The notes: a model not told the origin generated them from the letters alone. Shown: positions 6,788 through 16,668, counted from the stretch's first letter. The stretch: 64,000 nt of DNA from CAVWCW01 sp963753615 (GCA_963753615.1 CAVWCW010000027.1:124001-188000); one strand, 5' to 3'. Numbers and translations: made by a program.

Positions 6788-9496
6788 TCAGTGTGCCTGC
6801 TCCCAGTTGTCGCCCACGCCAATATCCACCAACAGCGGCACGCGCAGCTCGGCGGCGGCCTGCATACGGGTGCGGATCTCGGTTTGGATCGATTCGAACT
6901 GGTCGGGACGGACCTCGAATACCAGCTCGTCGTGCACCTGCATGATCATTCGCAGGGCGGGTTGCTCTCTTTGAATCCAGGCGTCGACCTCGCGCATAGC
7001 GAGCTTGATGATGTCGGAGGCGGTGCCCTGCATGGGAGCGTTGATGGCGGTGCGCTCGGCGGCGGCCCGGCGCTGGCCGTTGCGGGCGTTGATCTCGGGA
7101 AGGTAGAGCCGGCGACCGAATACGGTCTCCACGTAACCCTGCTCCCGCGGCCTGGCTCGCGGGTGCGTTCCATGAAGTCCTTCACCCCGGGATAGCGTTG
7201 GAAATAGAGATCGACATACTCCTGGGCGGCGCCGCGCTCAATGCCGAGCTGACGCGCCAGACCAAAGGCGGACATGCCGTAGATGAGGCCGAAGTTGATG
7301 GCCTTGGCGGAGCGCCGCTGCTCGGCGCTGACCTCATCAAGCGCCACACCGAACACCTCGGCGGCCGTGGCCTGATGGATGTCGGCGCCCGCGGCAAACG
7401 CCTCCACCAGGCCCTCGTCGCCGGACAGATGGGCCATGATCCGCAGCTCGATCTGCGAGTAGTCGGCGGCCAGCATACGGTAGCCGTCCTCGGGGACGAA
7501 CGCCTGGCGGATACGCCGCCCCTCTTCGCTGCGCACCGGGATGTTCTGCAGATTGGGGTCGGACGAGGACAGCCGACCGGTGGCGGCCACCGCCTGGTGA
7601 TAAGAGGTGTGGACCCGGCCCGTGCGCGGGTTGACCTGTTCCGGCAGCTGTCGGTGTAGGTGGACTTGAGCTTGGTCAGGCCCCGGTGCTCCAGGATCAG
7701 GCGCGGCAGCTCGTAACTCCTCGGCCAGTTCCTGCAGTACCGACTCGGCGGTGGAGGGCGCCCCTTTCGGGGTCTTGGCCTTGACCGGCAGACCCAGCTC
7801 GTTGAAAAGGATCTCGCCGATCTGTTTGGGCGAACCCAGGTTGAACGGATGCCCGGCATGCTCGTAGGCGCTCTGCTCCAGCTGGTGCATGCGTTCGGCC
7901 AGTTGCTTGCTCTGGGCCGCCAGCATCGCGCTGTCGATGCGCACCCCGGTGCGCTCCATGCGCGAGAGGACCGGCACCAGGGGCATCTCGATCTCCCGCA
8001 GCAGCCGGCTCAGGGTCGCATCGCGCTCCAGCTCCGGCCACAGGCGCTGATGCAGACGCAGGGTAACGTCGGCATCCTCCGCCGCATAGGGGGCGGCGGT
8101 CTCCAGCGGCACCTGGTCGAAGGCGAGCTGCTTGGCGCCCTTGCCGGCCACCTCCTCGTATTTGATGGTGGTCCAGTTCAGGTATTTTCTGGCCAGGGAG
8201 TCCATGTCGTGGCGGGTGGCGGTGCTGTCGGTGACATAGGATTCGAGCATGGTGTCGAAAGCGATGCCGGCCAGCTCGATGCCGGTATTGGCCAGCACGC
8301 CCATGTCGTATTTCAGATTCTGCCCCACCTTGGGCGCTCGGGGTCCTCGAGCAGGGGGCGCATCCGTTCCAGCACCCGCTCCCGATCCAACTGTTCGGGA
8401 GCCCCGGGATAATCGTGGGCCAGAGGCAGGTAGGCGGCCTGGCCGGGCGCCACCGCGAACGACAGGCCCACCAGTTCGGCCCGCATATAGTCGAGGCTGG
8501 TGGTCTCGGTATCCAGAGCTAACAATTCGGCCCCCTGCAGGCGTTCCAGCCAGGTTTCGAAGGCGGCCCAATCGAGGATGGTCTGATAGTCTTGCCCGCC
8601 CGCCGCAGCGGCAGTGGGACTCGCGGCAGCGCTGTCGCCGGCGTCGTCCAGGGTCGCCAGCAGGCGCTCGGATTCGATCCACTGATAGAGCTCGCGCAAG
8701 GTCGTCCTGATCCGGCGCGCCCGGACGCAGCGCCTCCGGGCCGAGCTCCAAATCCAGGTCGAGCCGGATGGTCACCAGTTGCCGGGACAGGGGCAGTTGC
8801 TCCAGGCTGGCGCGCAGGTTCTCGCCCACCTTGCCTTTTATCTCGTCGGCGTGGGCCATCACCCCGTCCAGCGATCCGTAAGCCTGCAGCCACTTGACCG
8901 CGGTCTTGGGGCCGCACTTGGGCACCCCGGGGATATTGTCGACGGTGTCGCCGACCAGCGTCAGATAGTCTACGATGCGCTCCGGCGGCACCCCGAACTT
9001 GGCCACCACTGCCGTCCCGGTCCAGATAGCTGTCGTTCATGGTGTTGACCAGGGTCACCCGCTCGTCCACCAGTTGCGCCAGATCCTTGTCGCCGGTGGA
9101 GATCAACGTCCGCATTCCCTGGCCGCTGGCCTGAGTGGCCAGGGTCCCGATGACATCGTCTGCCTCCACATCCGGCACCACCAACAGCGGCAAGCCCATG
9201 GCCCGGACCCAGCGGTGCAGGGGTTCGATCTGCTCACGCAGGTCGTCCGGCATCGGCGGCCGATTGGCCTTGTACTGGTCGTAGAGATCGTCGCGAAAGG
9301 TCTTGCCCGGGGCGTCGAACACCACCCCGACGTGGGCCGGCCGATGCTCGTCGATCAAACGCCGCAGCATATTGATAACGCCGACCAGGGCACCGGTGGC
9401 TTGGCCCTTGGAGTTGGTCAGCGGCGGCAAGGCATGATAGGCGCGAAACAGGTAAGAGGAGCCGTCTACCAAGACGAGCAGGTTGTCAGCGGTCAT
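6788..9496 (-). CDS. polA: DNA polymerase I (reading frame broken in several places)
   Basis: All PolA regions are present in order. The 5'-3' exonuclease starts MTADNLLVLVDGSSYLFRAY, with EADDVIGTLA and STGDKDLAQLV. The 3'-5' exonuclease has ELLALDTETTSLDYM. The polymerase domain has TGRLSSSDPNLQNIPVR, AADYSQIELRIMAHLSGD (motif A), RRSAKAINFGLIYGMSAFGL (motif B) and MQVHDELVFEV (motif C), ending GDNWEQAH. The span is 903 codons, normal for the family, but the frame changes at least six times (near 9015, 8700, 8335, 7740, 7650 and 7150). Full conservation of every motif argues for sequencing indels rather than loss. PolA does Okazaki-fragment processing and repair synthesis. Confidence 0.9.
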
Positions 9497-9638
9497 GGGT
9501 GGGGTCCGGGGGCTGGGAAACGCCAGGGATTATAGCCCAGACTTGCCGCCGCCCGCCCCTGCCCATACCATAAGGCACGCTTGCGCCACCGGGCGCACCC
9601 GCAGCCGGAAGCATAAATCCTAAGGAGTCATCCAAACC

Positions 9639-9881
9639 ATGCCTGAGCCACAGATCCCCCAGAAACAACCCTTTGCCGCGGAGTTGGAGCCCGGCGAATA
9701 CTGGTGGTGCGCCTGCGGGCGCTCGCAGAACCAGCCGTTTTGCGACGGCTCGCATCAGGGCACCGGCTTCTCCCCGGTGCAGTTGGAGGTCAGCGAGAAG
9801 AAAAAGGTCTGGCTGTGTGGATGCAAGCATAGCCAGGACCCACCTTTCTGCGACGGCAGCCATAGCACCTTGGAAGGCTGA
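9639..9881 (+). CDS. double CDGSH iron-sulfur protein
   Basis: An 80-residue soluble protein with two copies of the CDGSH cluster motif: CACGRSQNQPFCDGSH (about residues 28-43) and CGCKHSQDPPFCDGSH (about 60-75). Each supplies three Cys and one His for a [2Fe-2S] cluster, as in MitoNEET/CISD3-like proteins. Function is probably redox or cluster handling, but the bacterial role is unclear. AAGGAG lies upstream of the ATG. It is divergent from polA and ends 14 bases before a strong hairpin terminator shared with the convergent amtB. Confidence 0.9.
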   Translation: MPEPQIPQKQPFAAELEPGEYWWCACGRSQNQPFCDGSHQGTGFSPVQLEVSEKKKVWLCGCKHSQDPPFCDGSHSTLEG

Positions 9882-9895
9882 ACGGCGGCAAAAGA

Positions 9896-9920
9896 AAACG
9901 GGCGCACCAGGCGCCCGTTT
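9896..9920. terminator. bidirectional hairpin between the CDGSH gene and amtB
   Basis: AAACGGGCGC (9896-9905), a five-base loop and GCGCCCGTTT (9911-9920) form a perfect 10-bp stem. It is flanked by A-rich DNA on the left and a short T run on the right, so it can stop transcripts from both convergent genes. Confidence 0.85.
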
Positions 9921-9944
9921 CTAGTTGCTTGATCGGCCGTCCGA

Positions 9945-11232
9945 TCAGGAGGCCGAGCCTCGGCTGCCGGTGAACTCGGGATAGGCCTCGAGGCCGCACT
10001 CGCCGATGTCCACACCCTCGTACTCCTCTTCCTCGGAGACACGGATACCCATGATCATGCTTGATGATCAACCAGGTCACGAAGCTGACGCCGAACACCC
10101 AGACGAAGATGGTCGCCATGCCGACCAACTGGCCGACGAAGCTCGTGCCGTCGTTGGTCAGGGGCACCGCCAGCAGGCCCCAGATGCCGACGGTGCCGTG
10201 CACCGAGATAGCACCCACCGGGTCGTCGATCCGCAGCTTGTCGAGGGCGACGATCGAGAACACCACCAAGAAGCCGCCGACGCCGCCGATCAGGGTGGCG
10301 GCCAGCGGGGTCGGCGTGGAGGGCTCGGCGGTAATCGCCACCAGACCGGCCAGGGCGCCGTTCAGGGCCATGGTCAGATCGGCCTTGCCGAACATCATGC
10401 GCGCCACCAGCAGGGCCACGATCAGGCCGCCGGCGGCCGCCGCATTGGTGTTCAGGAACACCATGGCCACCGAGTTGGCGCTGGCGATGTCGCCCAGCTT
10501 AAGCACCGAACCACCGTTGAAGCCGAACCAGCCCATCCACAGGATAAAGGTGCCCAGGGTGGCCATGGGCATATTGGCGCCGGGGATGGCGTTGATGCTC
10601 GCCGTCCTTGCCGTACTTGCCCTTGCGCGCGCCGAGCAGGAGCACACCGGCCAGGGCCGCGGCGGCGCCCGCCAGGTGCACGATGCCGGAGCCGGCGAAG
10701 TCGGAGAAGCCGAAGTCGTCGCCCAGGGAGTAGAGGCCGAATACCGAGTTACCGCCCCAGGTCCAGCTGCCTTCCATCGGATAGATGAAACCGGTCATCA
10801 CCACCGCGAAGACCAGGAAGGCCCAGAGCTTCATGCGCTCGGCCACGGCACCGGAGACGATGGACATGGCGGTGGCCACGAACACCACCTGGAAGAAGAA
10901 GTCGGAGGCACCGGAATAGACCGAATCGCCGTCGAAGCCATTCTCCGTCGGACGCGGCCAGGGCGTCGGCCACCAGCGGTCTCACCGCCGGCGATGCCGG
11001 CCAGGAAGAGGCCGCCGCCGTACATCAGATAGTAGCCGACGATCAGGTACATGGTGCAAGCGACGGCGAACAGGGCCACGTTCTTGGTCAGGATCTCGGC
11101 GGTGTTCTTGGACCGCACCAGGCCCGCCTCCAACATGGAGAAGCCCGCCGCCATCCACATCACCAGGGCGCCACAGATCAGGAAATAGAAGGTGTCTATG
11201 GCGTACTGAAGTTCAAAAATCTGATTTTCCAC
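9945..11232 (-). CDS. amtB: ammonium transporter AmtB (frame broken)
   Basis: The N-terminus (FYFLICGALVMWMAAGFSML, EAGLVRSKNTAEILTKN) and later segments (GFIYPMEGSWTWGG, ALAGLVAITAEPS, VHGTVGIWGLLAVPL) are typical of Amt/Rh channels with 11 helices. The true C-terminus is MGIRVSEEEEYEGVDI through EFTGSRGSAS, reached only after removing one extra base near 10052. Other frame changes lie near 10600 and 10940, and the span (1288 bp) is not a multiple of three. AmtB imports ammonium across the inner membrane and is blocked by GlnK. It follows glnK by 22 bp in the same operon. Confidence 0.9.
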
Positions 11233-11254
11233 GATTAATTACCTCCGCACCGGG

Positions 11255-11593
11255 TTAAAGGGCATCCGGACCGGTCTCGCCGGTACGGATGCGAACTACC
11301 TGGGCCAGGTCGAAGACGAAGATCTTGCCGTCGCCGATCTTGCCGGTCTTGGCCGCCCCGCTGATGGCCTCGATCACCTGCTCGAGCAGGGAGTCGTCGA
11401 TCGCGATCTCGACCTTGATCTTGGGCAGAAAGTCCACCACGTACTCGGCCCCGCGGTAGAGTTCGGTGTGGCCCTTCTGGCGCCCGAAGCCCTTGACCTC
11501 GGTCACGGTGATGCCGGACACGCCGATGTCCGACAGCGCCTCGCGGACGTCGTCGAGCTTGAACGGCTTGATGATTGCGCTGACTAGTTTCAT
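11255..11593 (-). CDS. glnK: PII signal transduction protein GlnK/GlnB
   Basis: An intact 112-residue PII protein starting MKLVSAIIKPFKLDDVREAL. The T-loop carries Tyr51 in RGAEYVVDFLPK, the site uridylylated by GlnD, and the B-loop region is GAAKTGKIGDGKIFV. AGGAG precedes the ATG at 11593. PII proteins sense 2-oxoglutarate and ATP/ADP and, as GlnK, plug AmtB when nitrogen is plentiful. Its position between a TorF-type porin gene and amtB, behind a sigma-54/NtrC-type promoter, argues for GlnK rather than GlnB. Confidence 0.95.
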   Translation of the reverse strand: MKLVSAIIKPFKLDDVREALSDIGVSGITVTEVKGFGRQKGHTELYRGAEYVVDFLPKIKVEIAIDDSLLEQVIEAISGAAKTGKIGDGKIFVFDLAQVVRIRTGETGPDAL

Positions 11594-11614
11594 TGAATTC
11601 TTTCTCCTGACTGT

Positions 11615-11638
11615 GTCCGGGCCGCCGCGGGCCCGGAC
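11615..11638 (-). other. intercistronic hairpin between porin gene and glnK
   Basis: GTCCGGGCC (11615-11623) and GGCCCGGAC (11630-11638) form a perfect 9-bp stem 22 bases upstream of the glnK start. On the minus strand no T run follows it, so it is more likely a partial attenuator or mRNA processing/stability element than a full terminator. Confidence 0.5.
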
Positions 11639-11670
11639 CTTTTGGCTGTTTTGGGGATGCGTGACGGGGA

Positions 11671-12360
11671 TCAGAATTCCTTGTTCCAGCCGACCCATAG
11701 CTTGGCGTCGTCGTCGTAGCCAGTCGTCGTCGCCGCCGTCGTTCTGGTCGTAGTTCAGGCTGAAGGTGCCGAAGTCGCCCACGTCCTTGCTCAGGTAGAC
11801 GCCCCAGTGGGTATAGTCGCTCACCCTCGTCGAAGTCGTAGTGGCCCAGGGTGGCGCCGAGACCGAAATCCTTGGGCAAGGGCAGTGTCCAGGGAGCCGT
11901 AGTAGTAGAGGTCGCCGTCGTCGAAGGGGCCGTCCTTGACCTCGCCCCAGACGGTGTAGTTGCAGGCCCAGGGTGATCATCTTCCAGGTGCCGGAGCCAC
12001 CGATCTCCCAGAAGTCGGCGTCGCCGTCGGCATCCGGATAGGCGTAGTAGATGGTGTTCAGGTCGTAGCTGAAGTCGCCCACTTCGCCGCCGAAACCGCC
12101 GTAGAGGTCCACTCGTAATTGGGCTTGGAGGTGCCGAAGTCGACATTGGAGACCCAGGTGCCGACGTAAAGGCCGTTTTCCAGGGCGTAGTCGAGGCCGC
12201 CGGAGACGGCCGGATCGTCCTGGGTCTGGCTGATGCCGCGCCAGATATAATTGGAGGCCACGCCGATATTGGCGCTCAGGGTGTTCTCCGCCATGACCAC
12301 CGCGGAGCTGCCCAGGGACAGGCAAACGCCACATGCCACGGCCAGTTTCTTCATCTTCAT
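11671..12360 (-). CDS. TorF-family putative porin (frame broken)
   Basis: The N-terminus has a signal peptide (MKMKKLAVACGVCLSLGSSA ending in VVMA) followed by ENTLSANIGVASNYIWRGIS and QTQDDPAVSGGLDYALENGL, the signature of the Gcw_chp/TorF outer-membrane family (TIGR02001). The C-terminus DAKLWVGWNKEF ends in Phe, as outer-membrane beta-barrels do. The span is 230 codons, the usual size, but at least five frame changes interrupt it. AAGGAG lies six bases before the ATG at 12360. The position just upstream of glnK-amtB suggests a nitrogen-regulated outer-membrane pore serving ammonium or other nitrogen-source entry; that role is inferred. Confidence 0.8.
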
Positions 12361-12441
12361 CTTGCTCTCCTTACTCAAGCTCGGTTGCTGTTATCGGGAT
12401 GCCGCTCGAGACGGCTTTCAGAATCGCTCGTCCCGAGATAA

Positions 12442-12457
12442 TGCAGGCAGCGTGCCA
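12442..12457 (-). promoter_or_regulatory. sigma-54 (-24/-12) promoter of the porin-glnK-amtB operon
   Basis: On the minus strand the sequence TGGCACGCTGCCTGCA fits the TGGCACG-N4-TTGCA consensus, with the invariant GG and GC at the correct 10-bp distance. It lies about 80 bp before the porin start and downstream of NtrC-type sites. Confidence 0.8.
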
Positions 12458-12518
12458 ACTTGGTTTATCGGGATTTCCCTGAGCTTTGGCACCAGAAAAA
12501 GGGTTTAGAAACTACTGA

Positions 12519-12535
12519 TGCACCAAAATAGCCCG
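12519..12535. promoter_or_regulatory. NtrC-type half site
   Basis: TGCACCAAAAT matches the left half and spacer of the NtrC consensus (TGCACC-N5-GGTGCA), while the right half (AGCCCG) is poor. It lies about 60 bp upstream of the sigma-54 promoter, next to a better site. Confidence 0.45.
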
Positions 12536-12561
12536 AAAGCAGCCACCCCTGGGCAGCCAAC

Positions 12562-12578
12562 TGCATCGATTTGGTGCA
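12562..12578. promoter_or_regulatory. NtrC-type enhancer site
   Basis: TGCATC, five bases, GGTGCA differs by one base from the palindromic NtrC consensus. It is about 110 bp upstream of the sigma-54 element, the usual enhancer distance. Together with the half site it makes an NtrC-activated, nitrogen-limitation-induced operon likely. Confidence 0.7.
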
Positions 12579-12753
12579 GTGATCAGTGCGCAATTCACCA
12601 CAATCGCCAGGCTTTGTTGTCTATCCCAACAGATCGCTCGCCCTGTCGCGGTAAGCTGTCGGATCGACACGACAGTCCGGTGCGTCCGCGCACCGGATGG
12701 CCAGCTGCGCCCGGCCTCTGGACAAGCCCGAAACCCGGGAGTAAGGTTCCGGC

Positions 12754-13020
12754 ATGATCGACCCCAAACACCTAGACGACCTGGCCCGGCGCCTCAGCGC
12801 CGGCCTGCCCTCCGGCATGCAGACTGCTGCAGGACGACTTCAAGCGCAATCTGCGGGCCGTCCTGGAAGACGGCCTGCGCCAAGCTCGACCTGGTCAGCC
12901 GCGAGGAATTCGACGCCCAGGCCGCCGTACTGGCCCGCACGCGGGAGAAGCTGGAGCGCCTGGAGCGCCAGGTGGCCGATTGGGAGCGCCAGGCCGACGC
13001 CCCAGACCGACACCGACTGA
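12754..13020 (+). CDS. ubiK: ubiquinone biosynthesis accessory factor UbiK (frame broken)
   Basis: The N-terminus MIDPKHLDDLARRLSAGLPS and the coiled-coil end KLDLVSREEFDAQAAVLART, EKLERLERQVADWE match UbiK/YqiC, an 80-90-residue protein that binds UbiJ and helps assemble the aerobic ubiquinone-synthesis complex. Two or more frame changes near 12830-12880, and one near the stop, are needed to join the pieces. The span of 89 codons is normal. comM follows directly, an arrangement common in gammaproteobacteria. Confidence 0.85.
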   Translation: MIDPKHLDDLARRLSAGLPSGMQTAAGRLQAQSAGRPGRRPAPSSTWSAARNSTPRPPYWPARGRSWSAWSARWPIGSARPTPQTDTD

Positions 13021-13051
13021 GCCCCTCCCGCAGGCCAAGGACTGCCGCCCC

Positions 13052-14567
13052 GTGTCCCTCGCCGTCATCGCCAGCCGCGCCAGCGTCGGCATCGAGGCGC
13101 CGCTGGTCGACGGTGGAGGTGCACATCGCCAACGGGCTGCCGGCCCTGTCCATCGTCGGCCTGCCGGAGATGGCGGTGAAGGAAAGCAAGGACCGGGTGC
13201 GCGGCGCCCTGCTCAACAGCCGCTTCGAATTCCCCGCCCGGCGCGTCACCATCAACCTGGCCCCGGCCGACCTGCCCAAGGAAGGCGGCCGCTTCGACCT
13301 GCCCATCGCCCTCGGCATCCTGGCCGCCTCCGATCAGATCCCGCGCCAGGCCCTGGCGGAGTACGAATTCGCTCGGCGAGCTGGCCCTGTCCGGCGAACT
13401 GCGCCCGGTGCGCGGTCGTGCTGCCGGTGGCCCTGGCGGCCCGCGACGCCGGGCGCGCGGCTGGTGATTCCGGCCGGCCAATGCCGCCGAGGCGGCCCTG
13501 GTCAGCGACCTGCAACATCTTTGCCGCCGAGCACCTGCTGGACGTCTGCGCCCACCTCAACGGCAGCCGAGATCTGCCCGCCGGCGTGGCCCCCGAGCCG
13601 CCGCCGCGAACCCCTGGACGCCCCCGACCTGGCCGACGTGCGGGGCCAGCAGCACGCCAAGCGCGCGCTGGAGATCGCCGCCGCCGGCGGCCACAGCCTG
13701 CTGATGATCGGCCCCCCGGGCACCGGCAAGACCATGCTCGCCAGCCGCCTGCCCGGCATCCTGCCGACGATGACCGAGGCCGAGGCCCTGGAGAGCGCCG
13801 CCGTGCGCTCGATCAGCCACCAGGGCCTGGACGCCGCCCACTGGCGCCGCCGCCCGTTCCGCAGCCCCCACCACACCGCCTCCGGCGTAGCCCTGGTCGG
13901 GGGCGGCAGCAATCCGCGCCCGGGCGAGATCTCCCTGGCCCACAACGGGGTGCTGTTCCTGGACGAACTGCCGGAGTTCGACCGCCGGGTGCTGGAGGTG
14001 CTGCGCGAGCCCCTGGAATCGGGCCAGATCCACATCTCCCGGGCCGCGCAACAGGCCGAGTTCCCGGCCCGTTTCCAGCTCCTGGCGGCGATGAATCCCT
14101 GCCCCTGCGGCTACTTCGGCGACCCGGGCGGGCGCTGCCGCTGCAGCCCGGACCAGATCGCGCGCTACCGCGGGCGCATCTCCGGGCCCCTGCTCGACCG
14201 CATCGACATGCATGTGGAAGTGCCGCGCATCCCGCCGTCACAGTTCCAGCAACCGATCGCCGCAGACGAAGAGACCAGCGCCGAGGTACGCGCCCGGGTG
14301 GAGCGCGCCCGCAGCCTGCAGTGGGCGCGCGCCGGCTGCCTCAACCGCGCCCTGCAGAGCCGCCGGATCGAGCGCGATTGCGCCCTGGATCCAGCCGGCC
14401 AGCGCCTGATCCAGCAGGCAATGGAGCGCCTCGGACTATCGGCCCGGGCCTATCACCGGATACTGCGCCTGGCCCGCACCATCGCCGACCTGGCCGGCGA
14501 GGCCGCGATCCAGGTCCCGCAACTGAGCGAAGCCATCGGCTACCGCCGCCTCGACCGCAAGCACTGA
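13052..14567 (+). CDS. comM: YifB/ComM-type magnesium-chelatase-like AAA+ ATPase (frame broken)
   Basis: The GTG at 13052 opens the typical SLAVIASRASVGIEAPLV. It continues after a frame change as VEVHIANGLPALSIVGLP and NLAPADLPKEGGRFDLPIAL. The ATPase core has GPPGTGKT (Walker A), VLFLDELPEF (Walker B) and MNPCPCGYFGDPG. The last 320 codons (from about 13600) are intact, while the first 180 contain four or five frame changes; the span of 1516 bp is not a multiple of three. ComM is a hexameric branch-migration helicase that extends integrated DNA during natural transformation; dprA is also in this window. Confidence 0.9.
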
Positions 14568-14653
14568 TCGGAAGCCGGATCCCGAAAACCCGAGTCAAAT
14601 CGACGAGCCCATAAGCGCCGCATCGGCTTCCCGGCCCTGGTACACTCGCCGCC

Positions 14654-16570
14654 ATGTTGAAATTCGACCAACTCAGCCTGCGCCGGGGCACACGCCTGTT
14701 GTTCGAGGACGTGAGCCTCAGCGTACACCCGGGCCAGAAACTCGGCATCACCGGGGCCAACGGCAGCGGCAAATCCAGCCTGCTGGCCCTGGTGCGCGGC
14801 GAACTCAAGCCGGACAGCGGCGATTTCTCGCTGCCGGCGCGCTGGGTAATCAGCCAGGTGCTGCAGGAGATGCCCCACAGCGAGTCTCCCGCCATCGACT
14901 TTGTAATGGACGGAGACGCCGAGCTGCGGGAGGTGCAAACCGCGCTCGCGGCGGCGGAACAGGCAGGCGACGGCACCCGCCAGGCCCAGCTGCACTCACG
15001 CCTGGAGGCAATCGACGGCTACAGCGCCCGCAGCCGGGCGGCGCGCCTGCTGGACGGACTGGGCTTCGCTCCGAAACAGGTGGAGTGGCCGGTGGCGCAT
15101 TTCTCCGGCGGCTGGCGCATGCGCCTGAACCTGGCCCGGGCGCTGATGAGCCGCTCCGACCTGCTGCTGCTGGACGAGCCGACCAACCATCTGGACCTGG
15201 ATGCGGTGATCTGGCTCGAGTCCTGGCTGCGCAGCTACCCGGGCACCCTGCTGCTGATCTCCCACGACCGCGAGTTCCTGGACGCCGTGGCGAGCCAGAT
15301 CGCCCACATCGAACGCGGCCGCATTCAACTCTATGGCGGCAACTACTCCGCTTTTGAAAAGGTTCGTGCCGAGCAACTATCGCAACAGCAGGCGGCCTAT
15401 GCCAAGCAACAGCGCGAAATTGCCCATGTCCGCAGCTTCGTCGACCGCTTTCGCGCCAAAGCCACCAAAGCGCGCCAGGCCCAGAGCCGGCTCAAGGCCC
15501 TGGAGCGAATGCAGGAGATTGCGCCGGCCCATGTCGACTCGCCCTTCCACTTTGGCTTTGCCGAGCCCGAGGCGCTGCCCCACCCCCTTCTGCAATTGGA
15601 GCAGGTAAGCGCCGGATACGGCGAGCGCCGAATCCTAAGCGATGTCGGTCTGACCCTGGCGCCCGGCGACCGCATCGGCCTGCTCGGGCACAACGGAGCC
15701 GGCAAATCGACCCTGATCCGGGTGCTAGCCGGCGAGCTTCAGCCCCAGAGTGGGCGCCTGAAGCCGGCCAAGCACCTGCACATCGGCTACTTCGCCCAAC
15801 ACCAACTGGAACAGCTGCGCCCGCAGGACAGTCCCCTGCAGCATCTGCTGCGGCTCGACCCCAAGGCCAGCGAGCAGTCCCTGCGAGACTTCCTGGGCGG
15901 CTTCGGTTTTGCGGGAGAGCGCGCCCTGGAGCCGGTGGCGCCGCTGTCCGGAGGCGAGAAGTCGCGCCTGGTTTTGGCCCTACTGGTCTACCAGCGCCCC
16001 AACCTGCTGCTGCTCGACGAACCCACCAACCACCTCGACCTGGAAATGCGCCACGCCCTCGCCCAGGCGCTGCAGGATTTCAGCGGCGCCATGGTCCTCG
16101 TCTCCCACGACCGCAGCCTGCTGCGCAGCACCAGCGACCAATTACTACTGGTGAGCGGCGGCCAGGTTGAGCCCTTCGACGGCGACCTCGACGACTACCC
16201 CAAATGGTTGGCCGAGCAGCGCAGCGCCGGTGGGGAAGCCGAGACCACAGAGACCAAGGCGCACAGCGCCCAGGCCCGGCGCGACCGCAAGCGCCAGCAA
16301 GCGGAGCAACGCCGCCGCCTGCAGCCCTTGCGCGACCAACTGCAAAAGCTGGAGCAGGACCTCGACCGCCTGCAACGCCAACAAGCGGCGCTGGAGCAGC
16401 GGCTGGCCGATCCCGGCTTATACGAAGAAGCCCGCAAACCCGAGCTGAAGCAACTGCTGGCAGACAAGGCGGAATCCGACCGCGAATCAGCGGCCGCCGA
16501 GGCGGCTTGGCTGGAGACCAGCGAGGCGTTGGAACAAAGTGAGGGAGAAGAAATCAGGACCGAGGACTGA
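14654..16570 (+). CDS. ABC-F family ATPase (YheS-like)
   Basis: A 638-residue cytosolic protein with two ABC domains. The first has Walker A GANGSGKSS near 35, signature FSGGWRMRLNLARAL and Walker B LLLLDEPTNHLD. The second has GHNGAGKST near 350, LSGGEKSRLVLALLV and LLLLDEPTNHLD. An arm/linker between them and a charged coiled-coil C-terminus (about 530-638) follow YheS. ABC-F proteins act on the ribosome rather than transport; YheS-type members are thought to relieve stalled translation. The stop codon TGA is the end of a GGACTGA heptamer, related to the array downstream. Confidence 0.9.
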   Translation: MLKFDQLSLRRGTRLLFEDVSLSVHPGQKLGITGANGSGKSSLLALVRGELKPDSGDFSLPARWVISQVLQEMPHSESPAIDFVMDGDAELREVQTALAAAEQAGDGTRQAQLHSRLEAIDGYSARSRAARLLDGLGFAPKQVEWPVAHFSGGWRMRLNLARALMSRSDLLLLDEPTNHLDLDAVIWLESWLRSYPGTLLLISHDREFLDAVASQIAHIERGRIQLYGGNYSAFEKVRAEQLSQQQAAYAKQQREIAHVRSFVDRFRAKATKARQAQSRLKALERMQEIAPAHVDSPFHFGFAEPEALPHPLLQLEQVSAGYGERRILSDVGLTLAPGDRIGLLGHNGAGKSTLIRVLAGELQPQSGRLKPAKHLHIGYFAQHQLEQLRPQDSPLQHLLRLDPKASEQSLRDFLGGFGFAGERALEPVAPLSGGEKSRLVLALLVYQRPNLLLLDEPTNHLDLEMRHALAQALQDFSGAMVLVSHDRSLLRSTSDQLLLVSGGQVEPFDGDLDDYPKWLAEQRSAGGEAETTETKAHSAQARRDRKRQQAEQRRRLQPLRDQLQKLEQDLDRLQRQQAALEQRLADPGLYEEARKPELKQLLADKAESDRESAAAEAAWLETSEALEQSEGEEIRTED

Positions 16571-16607
16571 GTGCCTGGGGCTGAGGAGAAAACCCCTGCC
16601 TTCAAAC

Positions 16608-16668
16608 CCTCAGTCCTCAGTCCTCAGTCCTCAGTCCTCAGTCCTCAGTCCTCAGTCCTCAGTCCTCA
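16608..16668. repeat. tandem 7-bp repeat array, about 8.7 copies
   Basis: CCTCAGT is repeated eight times without error from 16608 to 16663, plus a partial CCTCA. On the minus strand the unit is GGACTGA, and the array starts at the TGA stop of the MOSC gene (16666-16668). Two inverted copies (GGACCGA GGACTGA) form the end of the ABC-F gene (16557-16570), so the intergenic RNA could fold into a long stem. The same unit forms the array at 36027-36088. Confidence 0.95.

Noticed and set aside
12487..12503. A second -24-like box (TGGCACC) on the plus strand
   Set aside because: No GC dinucleotide at the -12 position follows at the required distance.
16608..16668. Tandem repeats as a CRISPR array
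   Set aside because: The unit is 7 bp with no spacers and there are no cas genes.
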